From positions 310,001 to 374,000 of the forward strand of contig JABAAE010000003.1 in assembly GCA_014238905.1 (NCBI GenBank): a DNA stretch of 64,000 bases. Direction: 5' to 3'. Both the position numbers and the translations under genes were made by a program. The first letter of the stretch is position 1, and each line of letters starts with the position of its first letter. The stretch comes from Planctomycetota bacterium (GTDB taxonomy: Bacteria; Planctomycetota; Planctomycetia; Pirellulales; Pirellulaceae). Under the pieces are notes generated by a model. It worked only from the letters and a program-made list of their open reading frames with translations. It ran no database searches and had not been told where the DNA came from. Shown piece by piece: positions 18,558-27,149 of this stretch.

Positions 18558-19211
18558 TTAGGTAAGCTCAACCTGCGATTCGTTCCAAACATCAGTCAGC
18601 TTGGCGATGGCTGCATGCAGTCGGCTCTTGACGGTCCCAACGGGAATATCGAGTACCTCAGCGGCCTCTCGATACTTCATTCCCTGGTAATAAACCAGTT
18701 GAACAACGGCCGTCATGGATTCAGGAAGACTGTTCAGTGTATCTCGGACACTATCACACCTTTCCCGACGTTCAGCATGCTCCAGTGGATTCGCTTCGCC
18801 ACTTTCCAGCAAATTTACCAATTGACAAATTTCATCATCTGAGGATCGGCCCGCCGTGTCGAGGCTGACGATGTTGTGCCTCTTTTGCCGTCGTTTTGAA
18901 TCAATGGCCTGATTGGTTGCGATCGTGTAAAGCCAAGGTCGAAAACGACGCCCCTCTTCGAATTGATCGCACTTCAAGTGGATCTGGAGGAAAGCAGCCT
19001 GAAAGACATCCTCGGCCATTTCGGCATTTCCAAGGTATCGGCACAGATAACTGAACAATTCGCGCTCATACCGTTTCAGCAGCTGGGTAAATAGCTCCCG
19101 GTTTCCGGATTGGCGATAATCTAGCAAAAGTTGTTCGTCAGTCACCAATGATTCCTCCGTCGGAAGATCACAATCAATCGATGTGAGATTTGCTGTTAAA
19201 TTTGCATCCAT
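18558..19211 (-). CDS. ECF-type RNA polymerase sigma factor
   Basis: Sigma-70 family factor of about 217 residues. Region 2 is clear (ELFTQLLKRYERELFSYLCRYLG, AEDVFQAAFLQIHLK, RPWLYTIATNQAIDSKRR), and region 4 ends the protein (LNSLPESMTAVVQLVYYQGMKYREAAEVLDIP with helix-turn-helix VGTVKSRLH). It directs polymerase to specific promoters and would be held inactive by the coupled membrane protein downstream. I chose the ATG at 19211; a GTG at 19223 is in frame and neither has a strong ribosome site. The insertion between regions 2 and 4 (LDTAGRSSDDEICQLVNLLE) is normal for planctomycete ECF factors. Confidence 0.92.
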   Translation of the reverse strand: MDANLTANLTSIDCDLPTEESLVTDEQLLLDYRQSGNRELFTQLLKRYERELFSYLCRYLGNAEMAEDVFQAAFLQIHLKCDQFEEGRRFRPWLYTIATNQAIDSKRRQKRHNIVSLDTAGRSSDDEICQLVNLLESGEANPLEHAERRERCDSVRDTLNSLPESMTAVVQLVYYQGMKYREAAEVLDIPVGTVKSRLHAAIAKLTDVWNESQVELT

Positions 19212-19509
19212 AGCTGTACGCACCCGATAGAAATATGTTCATTAAAACAGCCGCCCACCTCAGCCATGACAGCAATGGGAAGGCATAACTCAACTGGTCC
19301 CTATCCGGTCGTCCGCCATTCATTTTAACGAGCGACCTCAGTTAAAGCGAGTTTTGTGGCGAAATTCCTCAACGATTTTGTATTCACCAACCCGTAAAGC
19401 CCTTATTTTCGCCAAATTGACCGGGAAATCAGATCCGCCAGACGGAGGCGATTCCCAGTCGTGAATTGACAGTGCCCAAAAGGCGTTTTACACTCGCGAC
19501 TCACAGTTA

Positions 19510-21213
19510 ATGCAAACATTGTGCCGAAACCCAAAAATGAAGAATCACCGCTACGAATTTGCCACGACCGGCGACATCAACGCTTTTTTTGGATTGATGT
19601 TGGACAATCTGGCGGGCCTGATTCTTACGGTGAGTCTTCTGTCCACAATTTTCAATTTCCCTGCAGAATTTGCATTTCAGTACATGATTCCCGGTACAGC
19701 GATCGGGGTCATGGTGGGCGATCTCCTGTTTTTTTTGCTAGCGTTCCACCATTCCAAATCGACAGGCAACACCAAGGTGACGGCGATGCCACTGGGACTG
19801 GATACCCCCAGCACCATTGGGATGTGTCTTTTCGTTCTCGGCCCAGCGTTTTCCAGTGCCCGGAAAGAACGTCTTTTGGCTGAAAATGGAATCGTCGAAA
19901 TGGGTTCATCCACCATCGAAGACCTCATCCAGCAGATATCTCCTGAGAGGCTTCTGGAGATCGATTTCATGGCTGCTGATTTCGCCTGGAAAATTGGAAT
20001 TTTTGCAATTTTCATATCTGGATTAATCAAGTTTGCCTTCGCTTTCGGCGCAGGGTGGTTACGCCAATGGGTTCCTCGAGCCGGCTTGTTGGGTTCATTG
20101 GCGGCGATTGCCGTGGTGCTGATTGCGTTCAACCCACTTGTCGAAATCTGCCGAATTCCCATCGTCGGCATTGTCTCTTTGGCCATGATTCTGGTCACGT
20201 TAATTGGACGTGTCAAACTGCCTGGCAAAATCCCGCCAGCGTTGGCTGCCGTTTTGGTATCGTGCGCCTTGTATTATCTTGTCATGGAAGTCGACACTAG
20301 GCTGCACACCCAATTTATTCCCAAGGAAGAAAACCTCTTCGACGCGAAAGACGCTCTTCTACCGAGTGGTTGGATGACGGTTTTTAGTTTTGCCTGGTTC
20401 ACCCCTGAGACATTTGAGGCAACGCTGGGGTACCTGCCACTGATCATCCCGTTTGCCATTGGCACCGTGATCGGCGGAATTGACTGTGCGGAGAGCGCGG
20501 CCAGCGTGGGAGATGATTTCCACACTGGGACGGTCATCGGCGTAGAGGCCTTGGCGACACTTGCGGCAAGTCTCTGCGGGGGCGTGGTCCAGACAACACC
20601 CTATATCGGACACCCCGCTTATAAGGCGATGGGCGGGCGGGCGATGTATACGCTGATGACAGCCATGTTTATTGGCGCTGCAGGCCTAACAGGGTTCTTC
20701 GTTTACTTTTATATTTTCGTCCCTAAAGTCGCAATCTATTCGATTCTGATTTTTATTGGTTTGGAGATTTCGGCCCAAAGCTTTCACGTCACACCACGCC
20801 GCCATTATTCGGCGTTGGCTTTGGCATGCCTGCCTGCTTTGGCAAAATTGGTCATGATTTATCAGCCGCAGGGAGAATCCATAAACACAATTCAACAATT
20901 GGCTGGTGGTTTCATTATCACCAGTTTGATTTGGGCTTCTGCATTGGCATTTATTATTGATCGCAGGTTCTTGATGGCGGCCGGTTTTTTCCTGATTGCC
21001 TCGGTCTTCGCCCTGTTTGGCGTCATACACTCTCCATTTCCCGACGATCAAATGTTTTTTATCAGCGATCTGGATGACCAAAATCAACAAGCTGTTCTCA
21101 GCTTTGTCTTCGGTTACCTGATCGTTGCGATTATTCTGCCGATCATGCATTTCACCATGAAAAATCAGCTGCAGCCCATCAACAGTGATGAGGAATTTGA
21201 AAACCTGCCATAG
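19510..21213 (+). CDS. NCS2-like (xanthine/uracil permease family) membrane protein
   Basis: 567-residue polytopic membrane protein with about 12 hydrophobic segments. The opening TTGDINAFFGLMLDNLAGLI, followed by FQYMIPGTAIGVMVGDLLF and VTAMPLGLDTPSTIGMCLFVLGPAF, resembles NCS2 (nucleobase/ascorbate) transporters. A later GGIDCAESAASVGDDF and SLCGGVVQTTPYIGHPAYKAMGGR fit the second half of that fold. Substrate is unknown. A second in-frame ATG at 19537 (MKNHRYEF) is an equally plausible start, as neither has a ribosome site. It stands alone, divergent from the sigma operon. An ion or anion transporter of the related SLC26 fold is the main alternative. Confidence 0.65.
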   Translation: MQTLCRNPKMKNHRYEFATTGDINAFFGLMLDNLAGLILTVSLLSTIFNFPAEFAFQYMIPGTAIGVMVGDLLFFLLAFHHSKSTGNTKVTAMPLGLDTPSTIGMCLFVLGPAFSSARKERLLAENGIVEMGSSTIEDLIQQISPERLLEIDFMAADFAWKIGIFAIFISGLIKFAFAFGAGWLRQWVPRAGLLGSLAAIAVVLIAFNPLVEICRIPIVGIVSLAMILVTLIGRVKLPGKIPPALAAVLVSCALYYLVMEVDTRLHTQFIPKEENLFDAKDALLPSGWMTVFSFAWFTPETFEATLGYLPLIIPFAIGTVIGGIDCAESAASVGDDFHTGTVIGVEALATLAASLCGGVVQTTPYIGHPAYKAMGGRAMYTLMTAMFIGAAGLTGFFVYFYIFVPKVAIYSILIFIGLEISAQSFHVTPRRHYSALALACLPALAKLVMIYQPQGESINTIQQLAGGFIITSLIWASALAFIIDRRFLMAAGFFLIASVFALFGVIHSPFPDDQMFFISDLDDQNQQAVLSFVFGYLIVAIILPIMHFTMKNQLQPINSDEEFENLP

Positions 21214-21326
21214 TCGGTTTTTTGACGTCAGTCGGTGTCAATCTGAATGACGTTGTTACATTTTTGTTACTTTTGTTTTCTGGAAACAGTCTGCCCTAAC
21301 GCTCTTCTACAGAGAGGAAATTATCG

Positions 21327-22004
21327 ATGGCATTGGAACGAGTACTGGAACCCGAAGTCATGGATACCCAGGAAGAAGCAGTCGACTACAACGCGATGGA
21401 CCACTCAACGGTCAACGAGGTCTTTGTTAACGATCTGCTGGCCATCACGGGCGAGCCAGCGCCTGAAATCCTGCGTGACATCCTGGACCTTGGTACAGGC
21501 ACAGCGCTAATACCAGTGGAGCTATGCAACAAGGTGCAGGAGTGCCGAGTGATGGCGGTCGATATGGCGGCCCATATGCTCGACCTTGCCAAGTACAATC
21601 TGGAAATTAACAGCCTGACCGACCGGATCGAATTAGCACAGGTGGATGCCAAACAAATGGCGTTTCCAGATGGCCAATTTGACCTGATCATCAGCAACAG
21701 CATTATTCACCACATCCCGGATCCTAATCCCTGTTTGTCAGAAGCCGTTCGGGTCACCCGAACCGGAGGATTGTTGTTTTTCCGAGACTTGATGCGGCCG
21801 GAATCCAGTGAAGAGGTCAGTCGCTTGGTTCAACAGTATGCGGGAAACGAGAACGCCCACCAAAAACAGATGTTTGATGACTCGCTGCGGGCAGCTTTAA
21901 GCCTCGAAGAGATTCGAGAAATGATCGCTACGCTTGGTTTTAAAAAAGAAAGCGTTACCGCAACCAGCGACAGACACTGGACATGGACGGCTCACAAAGC
22001 CTGA
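21327..22004 (+). CDS. Class I SAM-dependent methyltransferase
   Basis: 225-residue cytoplasmic methyltransferase with a good ribosome site (AGAGAGGAAA before the ATG). Motif I is DILDLGTGTALIP, the acidic residue after strand 2 is in AVDMAAHML, the post-II region is VDAKQM, and motif IV/V is FDLIISNSIIHHI followed by RVTRTGGLLFFRDL. This is the Methyltransf_11/25 type. The methyl acceptor cannot be told from the sequence. A hairpin terminator follows about 95 bases after the stop. Confidence 0.88.
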   Translation: MALERVLEPEVMDTQEEAVDYNAMDHSTVNEVFVNDLLAITGEPAPEILRDILDLGTGTALIPVELCNKVQECRVMAVDMAAHMLDLAKYNLEINSLTDRIELAQVDAKQMAFPDGQFDLIISNSIIHHIPDPNPCLSEAVRVTRTGGLLFFRDLMRPESSEEVSRLVQQYAGNENAHQKQMFDDSLRAALSLEEIREMIATLGFKKESVTATSDRHWTWTAHKA

Positions 22005-22096
22005 TGAATCCAATACATGGCAGCAGCTCCGTCAGGTTCCCACCAGTGGTGGAGTATTTCCTGTGAGCATCAAAGAATCAAACATCGAGGCTTTAC

Positions 22097-22127
22097 AAAA
22101 AAACGCCGGAATGATTTCCGACGTTTT
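22097..22127 (+). terminator. Rho-independent terminator, possibly bidirectional
   Basis: An AAAACG-CCGGAA / TTCCG-CGTTTT hairpin has T residues on its right and A residues on its left. It can therefore end the methyltransferase transcript (+) and the convergent Gfo/Idh/MocA transcript (-). Confidence 0.7.
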
Positions 22128-22154
22128 TGAATTGGATCACTGGTCAGGCCTGGA

Positions 22155-23291
22155 CTAACCCACCGACTCCCAGCTTTTGGTTTGAGCACTTTTTAGCACT
22201 GCATCACACACCTTCTGAGTTTCCAAAGCATCCCGAAACGTGGGGGCACAGGGCTCACCCGTTTCAAGACTCTTCAGAAAATCGGCTACCTGGTGAATAA
22301 AGGTATGCTCATAACCGATCTGCAATCCTGGCACCCACCAGTTCCCCATGTAGGGATGATCGCCATCGGTGACATGGATACTCCGCCAGCCACGCTGTGG
22401 CCCATCATCTCCATGATCAAAGAAATCAAGCCGATGCAAATCATGAAGATCCCACTTCAACGATGCGTTCTCACCGTTAACTTCAAACGTATAAAGCGCC
22501 TTGTGACCACGGGCATATCGTGTCGATTCAAAAAGGCCCAGTGAGCCATTGGCAAAGCGACAAAGAAAAGCACAAGCATCATCAATTCCAACAGGCGTCA
22601 CTTCGCCGGTTTCCTGATGCATCCGTTCCTTGATGAAGGTCTCTGTCATGGCAGTGACTTCCGTGACCGCCCCATTCAACCAGACCGCAGTATCGATACA
22701 GTGGGCAAGCAAATCCCCTGTCACCCCGGATCCGGCGGCCTTAACGTCCAGACGCCACAACGCGTTACCGCCCTGTGGCAAATCGTCGGAAATGGTCCAG
22801 TCCTGTAGGAAATTCGCCCGGTAATGAAAGACCCGGCCCAATTTACCATCATCAATAATATTCTTCGCATGAGTCACCGCGGGAACGCGGCGGTAGTTGT
22901 ACCAAACGGTATTGACGACGCCAGCTTTCTCAACCGCCGCACACATTTCTTCGCCCTGCTCTGTGTTCATGGAAAGCGGTTTTTCGCAAAGAATCATCTT
23001 TCCCGCTTCTGCCGCCGCGATTGCGATTTCCGCATGCAGATTATTTGGAACGCAAATATCAATGGCATCGATGTCATCGCGTGCAATGAGTTGACGCCAA
23101 TCATTTTCAGTCGATTCGTATCCCCACTGATTCGCAAACTTCTGGAGTTCTTCCTGATTCCGAGCGCATGCCGCTTTCAAGACCGGTCGATATTCGAGAT
23201 CAAAAAAATGATTGGCCTGGCAATAACCGTTGGAATGGGTTCGACCCATGAAGCCATAGCCGATCATGCCAATCCGAAGTTCTTTACTCAT
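22155..23291 (-). CDS. Gfo/Idh/MocA family oxidoreductase (cytoplasmic)
   Basis: NAD(P)-dependent sugar or inositol dehydrogenase of 378 residues. The Rossmann start is [17 protein letters not shown], and the catalytic lysine is in [11 protein letters not shown]. The C-terminal domain contains [13 protein letters not shown]. No signal peptide, in contrast to the two Tat-exported relatives in this window. GGAG lies 8 bases before the ATG. It is the last gene of a minus-strand block that follows a TIM-barrel isomerase and a small conserved protein, a common arrangement for myo-inositol or uncommon sugar catabolism. Confidence 0.9.
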   Translation of the reverse strand: MSKELRIGMIGYGFMGRTHSNGYCQANHFFDLEYRPVLKAACARNQEELQKFANQWGYESTENDWRQLIARDDIDAIDICVPNNLHAEIAIAAAEAGKMILCEKPLSMNTEQGEEMCAAVEKAGVVNTVWYNYRRVPAVTHAKNIIDDGKLGRVFHYRANFLQDWTISDDLPQGGNALWRLDVKAAGSGVTGDLLAHCIDTAVWLNGAVTEVTAMTETFIKERMHQETGEVTPVGIDDACAFLCRFANGSLGLFESTRYARGHKALYTFEVNGENASLKWDLHDLHRLDFFDHGDDGPQRGWRSIHVTDGDHPYMGNWWVPGLQIGYEHTFIHQVADFLKSLETGEPCAPTFRDALETQKVCDAVLKSAQTKSWESVG

Positions 23292-23437
23292 ATTTCTGGT
23301 CTCCGTTTATAAATTTGATTTTCGCAGTCACCACATGATGACACAACGCGAGCCCCGCCTAAATGACTGCCAGACAACCGGTCGAGGCCTATTGCCTGAG
23401 TCAAGGCGACTCCTTGTGGAACAAGGGACATCAGCGA

Positions 23438-24454
23438 TCAGGCATGGGCGTTTTGAACTTTGATCATCGCGTCGAGGATCGTATTCCAAGTTTCCGGGTT
23501 CTCAAGGGTTGCATTAGCAAACATGCAACCATCCCAACAAATGTGGCGTATTCCACGATCCTGATATCCCTCCAGCCAGTACCCCGAACAACGAGTGATA
23601 TCAAGCTTTCCATTGGGATCGTCCGCTGGGCAATGTTTTCCGGTCTTGTCATGGTCTCCCGCTCCCTTCACCTGCCCATCGTTCTGGGCTACGTGAAAAT
23701 CAAGCGTCCAAGGCCTCAGTTTGTCTGTCATCTCGCGATACTTTTCATAAAACTCGTCTTCGCCATGGCCCTCTTGAAGCAAGGCATATTCGGGTGCGTT
23801 ATAACCGAGCAGGTAGAGATAGGTATGCGCAAGATCAGCCTGAAATCCAAGCGTTTCCGGCATACCAACTTCTTCCAAAAGATCGAGCATGTCTTTCCAC
23901 GAATGCATTCCGGCCCAACAGATTTCACCTTCGGCAACCAACCTTTCGCCATGATCGGCAGCAATTTTTGCCGCGGATTTGAATGTGTTTGCAATTCGGT
24001 TGGTTCCTGCGGCTGCATCTTCCCTCCATTTTTCGACACCGAATTCAGCAGAATCGATGCGAATACTTCCGTAATCACGCACCCCATGCTCATTGAAAAC
24101 ACGGGCTATACGGCATGCCTTTTCCACGGCCAAAAGAAATTTGTCCGTTTGCTCCTTGTCACCCATCGCCGAATCACCGACCGTTCCTGGCCAAACCGGT
24201 GCAACCAATGAACCGACTTTCAAGTTGCGTGCGGCGATCGAATCGGCGATCGCCTTGAGATCATCATCGCTGGCATCTGGATCGGTGTGCGGCAGGAATA
24301 GAAAATAATCAACACCATCGAATTTTTTTCCACCCACCTCGGCGGCAGCGGTTAAATCAAGCATTCGCTCCAGGCTGATTGGAGGCTCCTGACCTTCGTC
24401 ATTGCCTTTTCCTACCAGTCCGGGCCACATCGCGTTATGTAATTGAAAGCTCAT
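23438..24454 (-). CDS. Xylose-isomerase-like TIM-barrel sugar epimerase/isomerase
   Basis: 338-residue protein of the AP_endonuc_2 / sugar phosphate isomerase fold. Visible metal-site candidates are [35 protein letters not shown] and [11 protein letters not shown], the spaced Glu/Asp/His residues typical of the barrel's divalent metal centre. The ATG follows AGGAAAA. It lies 146 bases upstream of the Gfo/Idh/MocA gene on the same strand and probably works on the same substrate. The exact sugar cannot be read from the sequence. Confidence 0.85.
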   Translation of the reverse strand: MSFQLHNAMWPGLVGKGNDEGQEPPISLERMLDLTAAAEVGGKKFDGVDYFLFLPHTDPDASDDDLKAIADSIAARNLKVGSLVAPVWPGTVGDSAMGDKEQTDKFLLAVEKACRIARVFNEHGVRDYGSIRIDSAEFGVEKWREDAAAGTNRIANTFKSAAKIAADHGERLVAEGEICWAGMHSWKDMLDLLEEVGMPETLGFQADLAHTYLYLLGYNAPEYALLQEGHGEDEFYEKYREMTDKLRPWTLDFHVAQNDGQVKGAGDHDKTGKHCPADDPNGKLDITRCSGYWLEGYQDRGIRHICWDGCMFANATLENPETWNTILDAMIKVQNAHA

Positions 24455-24571
24455 TTGATTTTCCTGTTCTGTTCAGGGTTAACTTTGATTTCGGGTTTGA
24501 GGCAATCGCTCGTCATCAATATGAAAACGCCGCCCAAGCCGTCTCCAAACGATTACCGATTATTCAAAAGA

Positions 24572-24886
24572 CTACTGCCGGTATGCTCCAACAGCGGGAA
24601 CGGATTCAAATGTATCCGGCCCAAAATAGCGAAGGCCCACCAGTGGTTCGCTTCCGGTGTTTTCAATCTCAACACCGGCGATTGCTGAATCATGAGTCAT
24701 AAAGACCTCGTCGTCGGTCTCTTCACCAAAGCAATAGCAGTGTTTTGGATTCAGCTGAATCCGTTTTCCCGGATGAAGAAAAAACTTGGGAACCCAGGTT
24801 GGCGTCAAGCGGAGCAATCCTCCTCCGGCGTTCAATGCACTATCCAATACAGCCTTGAGATCACCGTCTTCGACGATTTCCGCCAT
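24572..24886 (-). CDS. Small conserved protein of the sugar operon, unknown function
   Basis: 104-residue soluble protein. The ATG at 24886 follows GGAG spaced 6 bases; a TTG at 24898 is weaker. The sequence (GGGLLRLTPTWVPKFFLHPGKRIQLNP) resembles the N-terminal part of longer cupin or phosphomannose-isomerase-like proteins that I associate with planctomycete sugar clusters, but this one ends after about 100 residues (RYFGPDTFESVPAVGAYRQ). It is the first gene of the minus-strand block with the TIM-barrel and Gfo/Idh/MocA genes. It could be a short cupin-like binding protein. No catalytic residues can be assigned. Confidence 0.65.
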   Translation of the reverse strand: MAEIVEDGDLKAVLDSALNAGGGLLRLTPTWVPKFFLHPGKRIQLNPKHCYCFGEETDDEVFMTHDSAIAGVEIENTGSEPLVGLRYFGPDTFESVPAVGAYRQ

Positions 24887-25038
24887 TCTTTTCTCCAAAC
24901 TCTTGTCGGTTTAAAATCTGATATCTGGACAGCCGTCAACTGTCACCGAAACCGTAGTTTTATTCGTAAAAGGATACTCGTACAAGTAAACTGACCGGGT
25001 CTTCCACGCAAATTTCAAGAATCAAAACAGGATCCCTA

Positions 25039-26187
25039 ATGCCCATTCAAACCTGGACCGTCACCGATATTGAAAATCAGATTCATCACACGCAGTGGTC
25101 GGAAGAACTGGCTCCCGGAGTGACGGCCCGATTGCAAACTCTCCAAGGTGGTAAAAAACAGGGCGTCGAATCGCTGCGTATTGAATCTGAACCATTTACT
25201 TTTGAGGTACTTCCCACTCGTGGAATGAATATTTGGAAAGTTTGGACGGGTAAATTTGAGTTCGGCTGGAAGTCACCCGTCAAAGGACCTGTTCACCCCA
25301 ATTGGGTTGAGACCATGGAACCTGGTGGTTTAGGTTGGCTGGATGGATTCGATGAACTTTTGGTGCGATGTGGGCTGGAAAGCAACGGGGCGCCTGAATT
25401 CGACCAGCAGGGACGTTTGCAGTACCCGCTCCATGGCCGAATTGCAAATCTACCCGCGCAGAAGTTGACAGTGTCGATCAACGACCATCAGGTCAAGATC
25501 ACCGGCGTGGTAGAAGAGTCACGTTTTCATTTCATGAAAATGCAAATGACATCAACGGTGACATGGGAAATCGGGACAACAAAACTGGCTATCAGCGACG
25601 AGATCCAAAACCTGTCGGCCAGCGATGGAGAATGCCAAATGCTCTATCACATCAATTTTGGTATTCCGCTATTGGATGTGGGCACCCAATTGATCGCACC
25701 GGTAAAAACAGTTGTCCCACGGAATGAGCATGCTGCTTCTGCCATTGCGGATTGGCAGAGCTACCAGGGACCTACCACTGGATTCGAGGAACAGGTCTAT
25801 TTTCTGGAGCTCAACGGAGACCAAAACGGTGACACCCAAACGGTTCTCAAAGATGCCCATGGTACCCGGGGTGTGGCCATCGACCACAACATCAGGGATC
25901 TTCCCTGCTATACCGTTTGGAAAAACACGACCGCCATTGAAGACGGATATGTCACCGGACTGGAACCGGGCACCAACTTCCCCAACCCCCGGTCGTTCGA
26001 GGGGGAGCAGGGCCGTGTCCTCAAAATCCCGGGACTCGGTAGCCGAACCATGAAGGTTGGACTTGATTTTTTGAGTGAACCCCAAGCGGTGCAAAATGCG
26101 ATTGCCCAGACTCAAAAACTCATGCCAGATACGACCCAAACCTTTGACAGACCTCAGCAGGGTTGGTGTCACGGTGTTGAGAATTAG
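25039..26187 (+). CDS. DUF4432 family aldose 1-epimerase-like protein
   Basis: 382 residues, related to galactose mutarotase folds (DUF4432). PTRGMNIWKVW, the LHGRIANLPAQ block, MLYHINFGIPLLD and GLEPGTNFPN are typical. The protein would interconvert sugar anomers or bind a sugar in the cytoplasm; there is no signal peptide. It is divergent from the minus-strand sugar block and separated by about 150 bases, so both may share a control region. The start ATG is preceded by CAGGATCC. Confidence 0.82.
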   Translation: MPIQTWTVTDIENQIHHTQWSEELAPGVTARLQTLQGGKKQGVESLRIESEPFTFEVLPTRGMNIWKVWTGKFEFGWKSPVKGPVHPNWVETMEPGGLGWLDGFDELLVRCGLESNGAPEFDQQGRLQYPLHGRIANLPAQKLTVSINDHQVKITGVVEESRFHFMKMQMTSTVTWEIGTTKLAISDEIQNLSASDGECQMLYHINFGIPLLDVGTQLIAPVKTVVPRNEHAASAIADWQSYQGPTTGFEEQVYFLELNGDQNGDTQTVLKDAHGTRGVAIDHNIRDLPCYTVWKNTTAIEDGYVTGLEPGTNFPNPRSFEGEQGRVLKIPGLGSRTMKVGLDFLSEPQAVQNAIAQTQKLMPDTTQTFDRPQQGWCHGVEN

Positions 26188-26194
26188 GCAGACA

Positions 26195-26932
26195 TTACCT
26201 AAGCAGATCGCATTCGGTCGCCGAGCGATCTTGTCCAACGGTCAGCGGCGGCGAGCAACAACCGTTCATTTGCACACAACAACAGGTGGGAACCGCCGCG
26301 ATGGCACCCAATATCGGGGCCAATAGATAGATCCAAAGATGGTGAACATTGCCACTGAGTAATGCGGGTCCGATGGATCGGGCCGGATTCATCGAGGCCC
26401 CACAAATAGGTCCGGCAAACAAGGCGGCCAGTGCGACAACACCCCCGACGGCGATGCCCGCCAAGATCCCGGTTTCTTTACTCCCGGTAGCAACGTTAAG
26501 GATCACAAACATCAAGATGTATGTCAAAATCAACTCCATCAGGAATGCCTGCCAAACAGCGCCGATGGGTTGGGTACTGCCGAGATGGACCAAATCGCTG
26601 CCCGCGGGTGCCTCGACCAACTGGGGCCAAAAAAGAACCTTAATCAGTCCGCTGGCCAATAACGCACCAAGTAATTGTGCAACAACGTAGGGAAACACCT
26701 CCCGCCGAGAGATGCGCCCTGCTACCGAAAACGCAAGGGTTACCGCCGGGTTGATATGGGCACCGGAAACATTACCGATCGAATAAATCATCGCCATCAC
26801 CGCCAAACCAAAGGTCAGCGACACTCCCACATGCGTCACTTCACCGCCAGAGATCTCATCAGAAAGGATGGCGCCTGTACCAACAAAAACAAGCGTAAAC
26901 GTCCCTATCAATTCCGCAAAATATCTTCTCAT
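26195..26932 (-). CDS. MIP family aquaporin/glycerol channel
   Basis: 245-residue inner-membrane channel with six helices. Both half-helix signatures are intact: GAHINPAVT and GASMNPARS. Length fits AqpZ-like proteins. I used the ATG at 26932 (MRRYFAELIGTF); an upstream TTG would add an unlikely leader. Aligned by eye with AqpZ, the selectivity residues read Phe (LTFGLA), Ala in place of the water-channel His, Ala in loop E, and Arg. This suggests a wider pore than a strict water channel. The tail carries an odd cysteine cluster (TCCC and CC). Confidence 0.9.
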   Translation of the reverse strand: MRRYFAELIGTFTLVFVGTGAILSDEISGGEVTHVGVSLTFGLAVMAMIYSIGNVSGAHINPAVTLAFSVAGRISRREVFPYVVAQLLGALLASGLIKVLFWPQLVEAPAGSDLVHLGSTQPIGAVWQAFLMELILTYILMFVILNVATGSKETGILAGIAVGGVVALAALFAGPICGASMNPARSIGPALLSGNVHHLWIYLLAPILGAIAAVPTCCCVQMNGCCSPPLTVGQDRSATECDLLR

Positions 26933-27149
26933 GGATCTGAACAAGCTCGAAATGGAGGAAAAAGTTAACACCAGCACCGATTGTAAATCCTCGGTATCCG
27001 TTGCAACAGGTATTCGCTCGATGGTAAAACAATTTATCTTGTTCAAGAGAAATCGATGCTGGACATCAAGTCTGATTTCAGCAGATCTGTTTTGGCTTGA
27101 CCTGTCATCATTTTTAAATGTTGCTTTATTCTATTGAGATTAACCCAAT

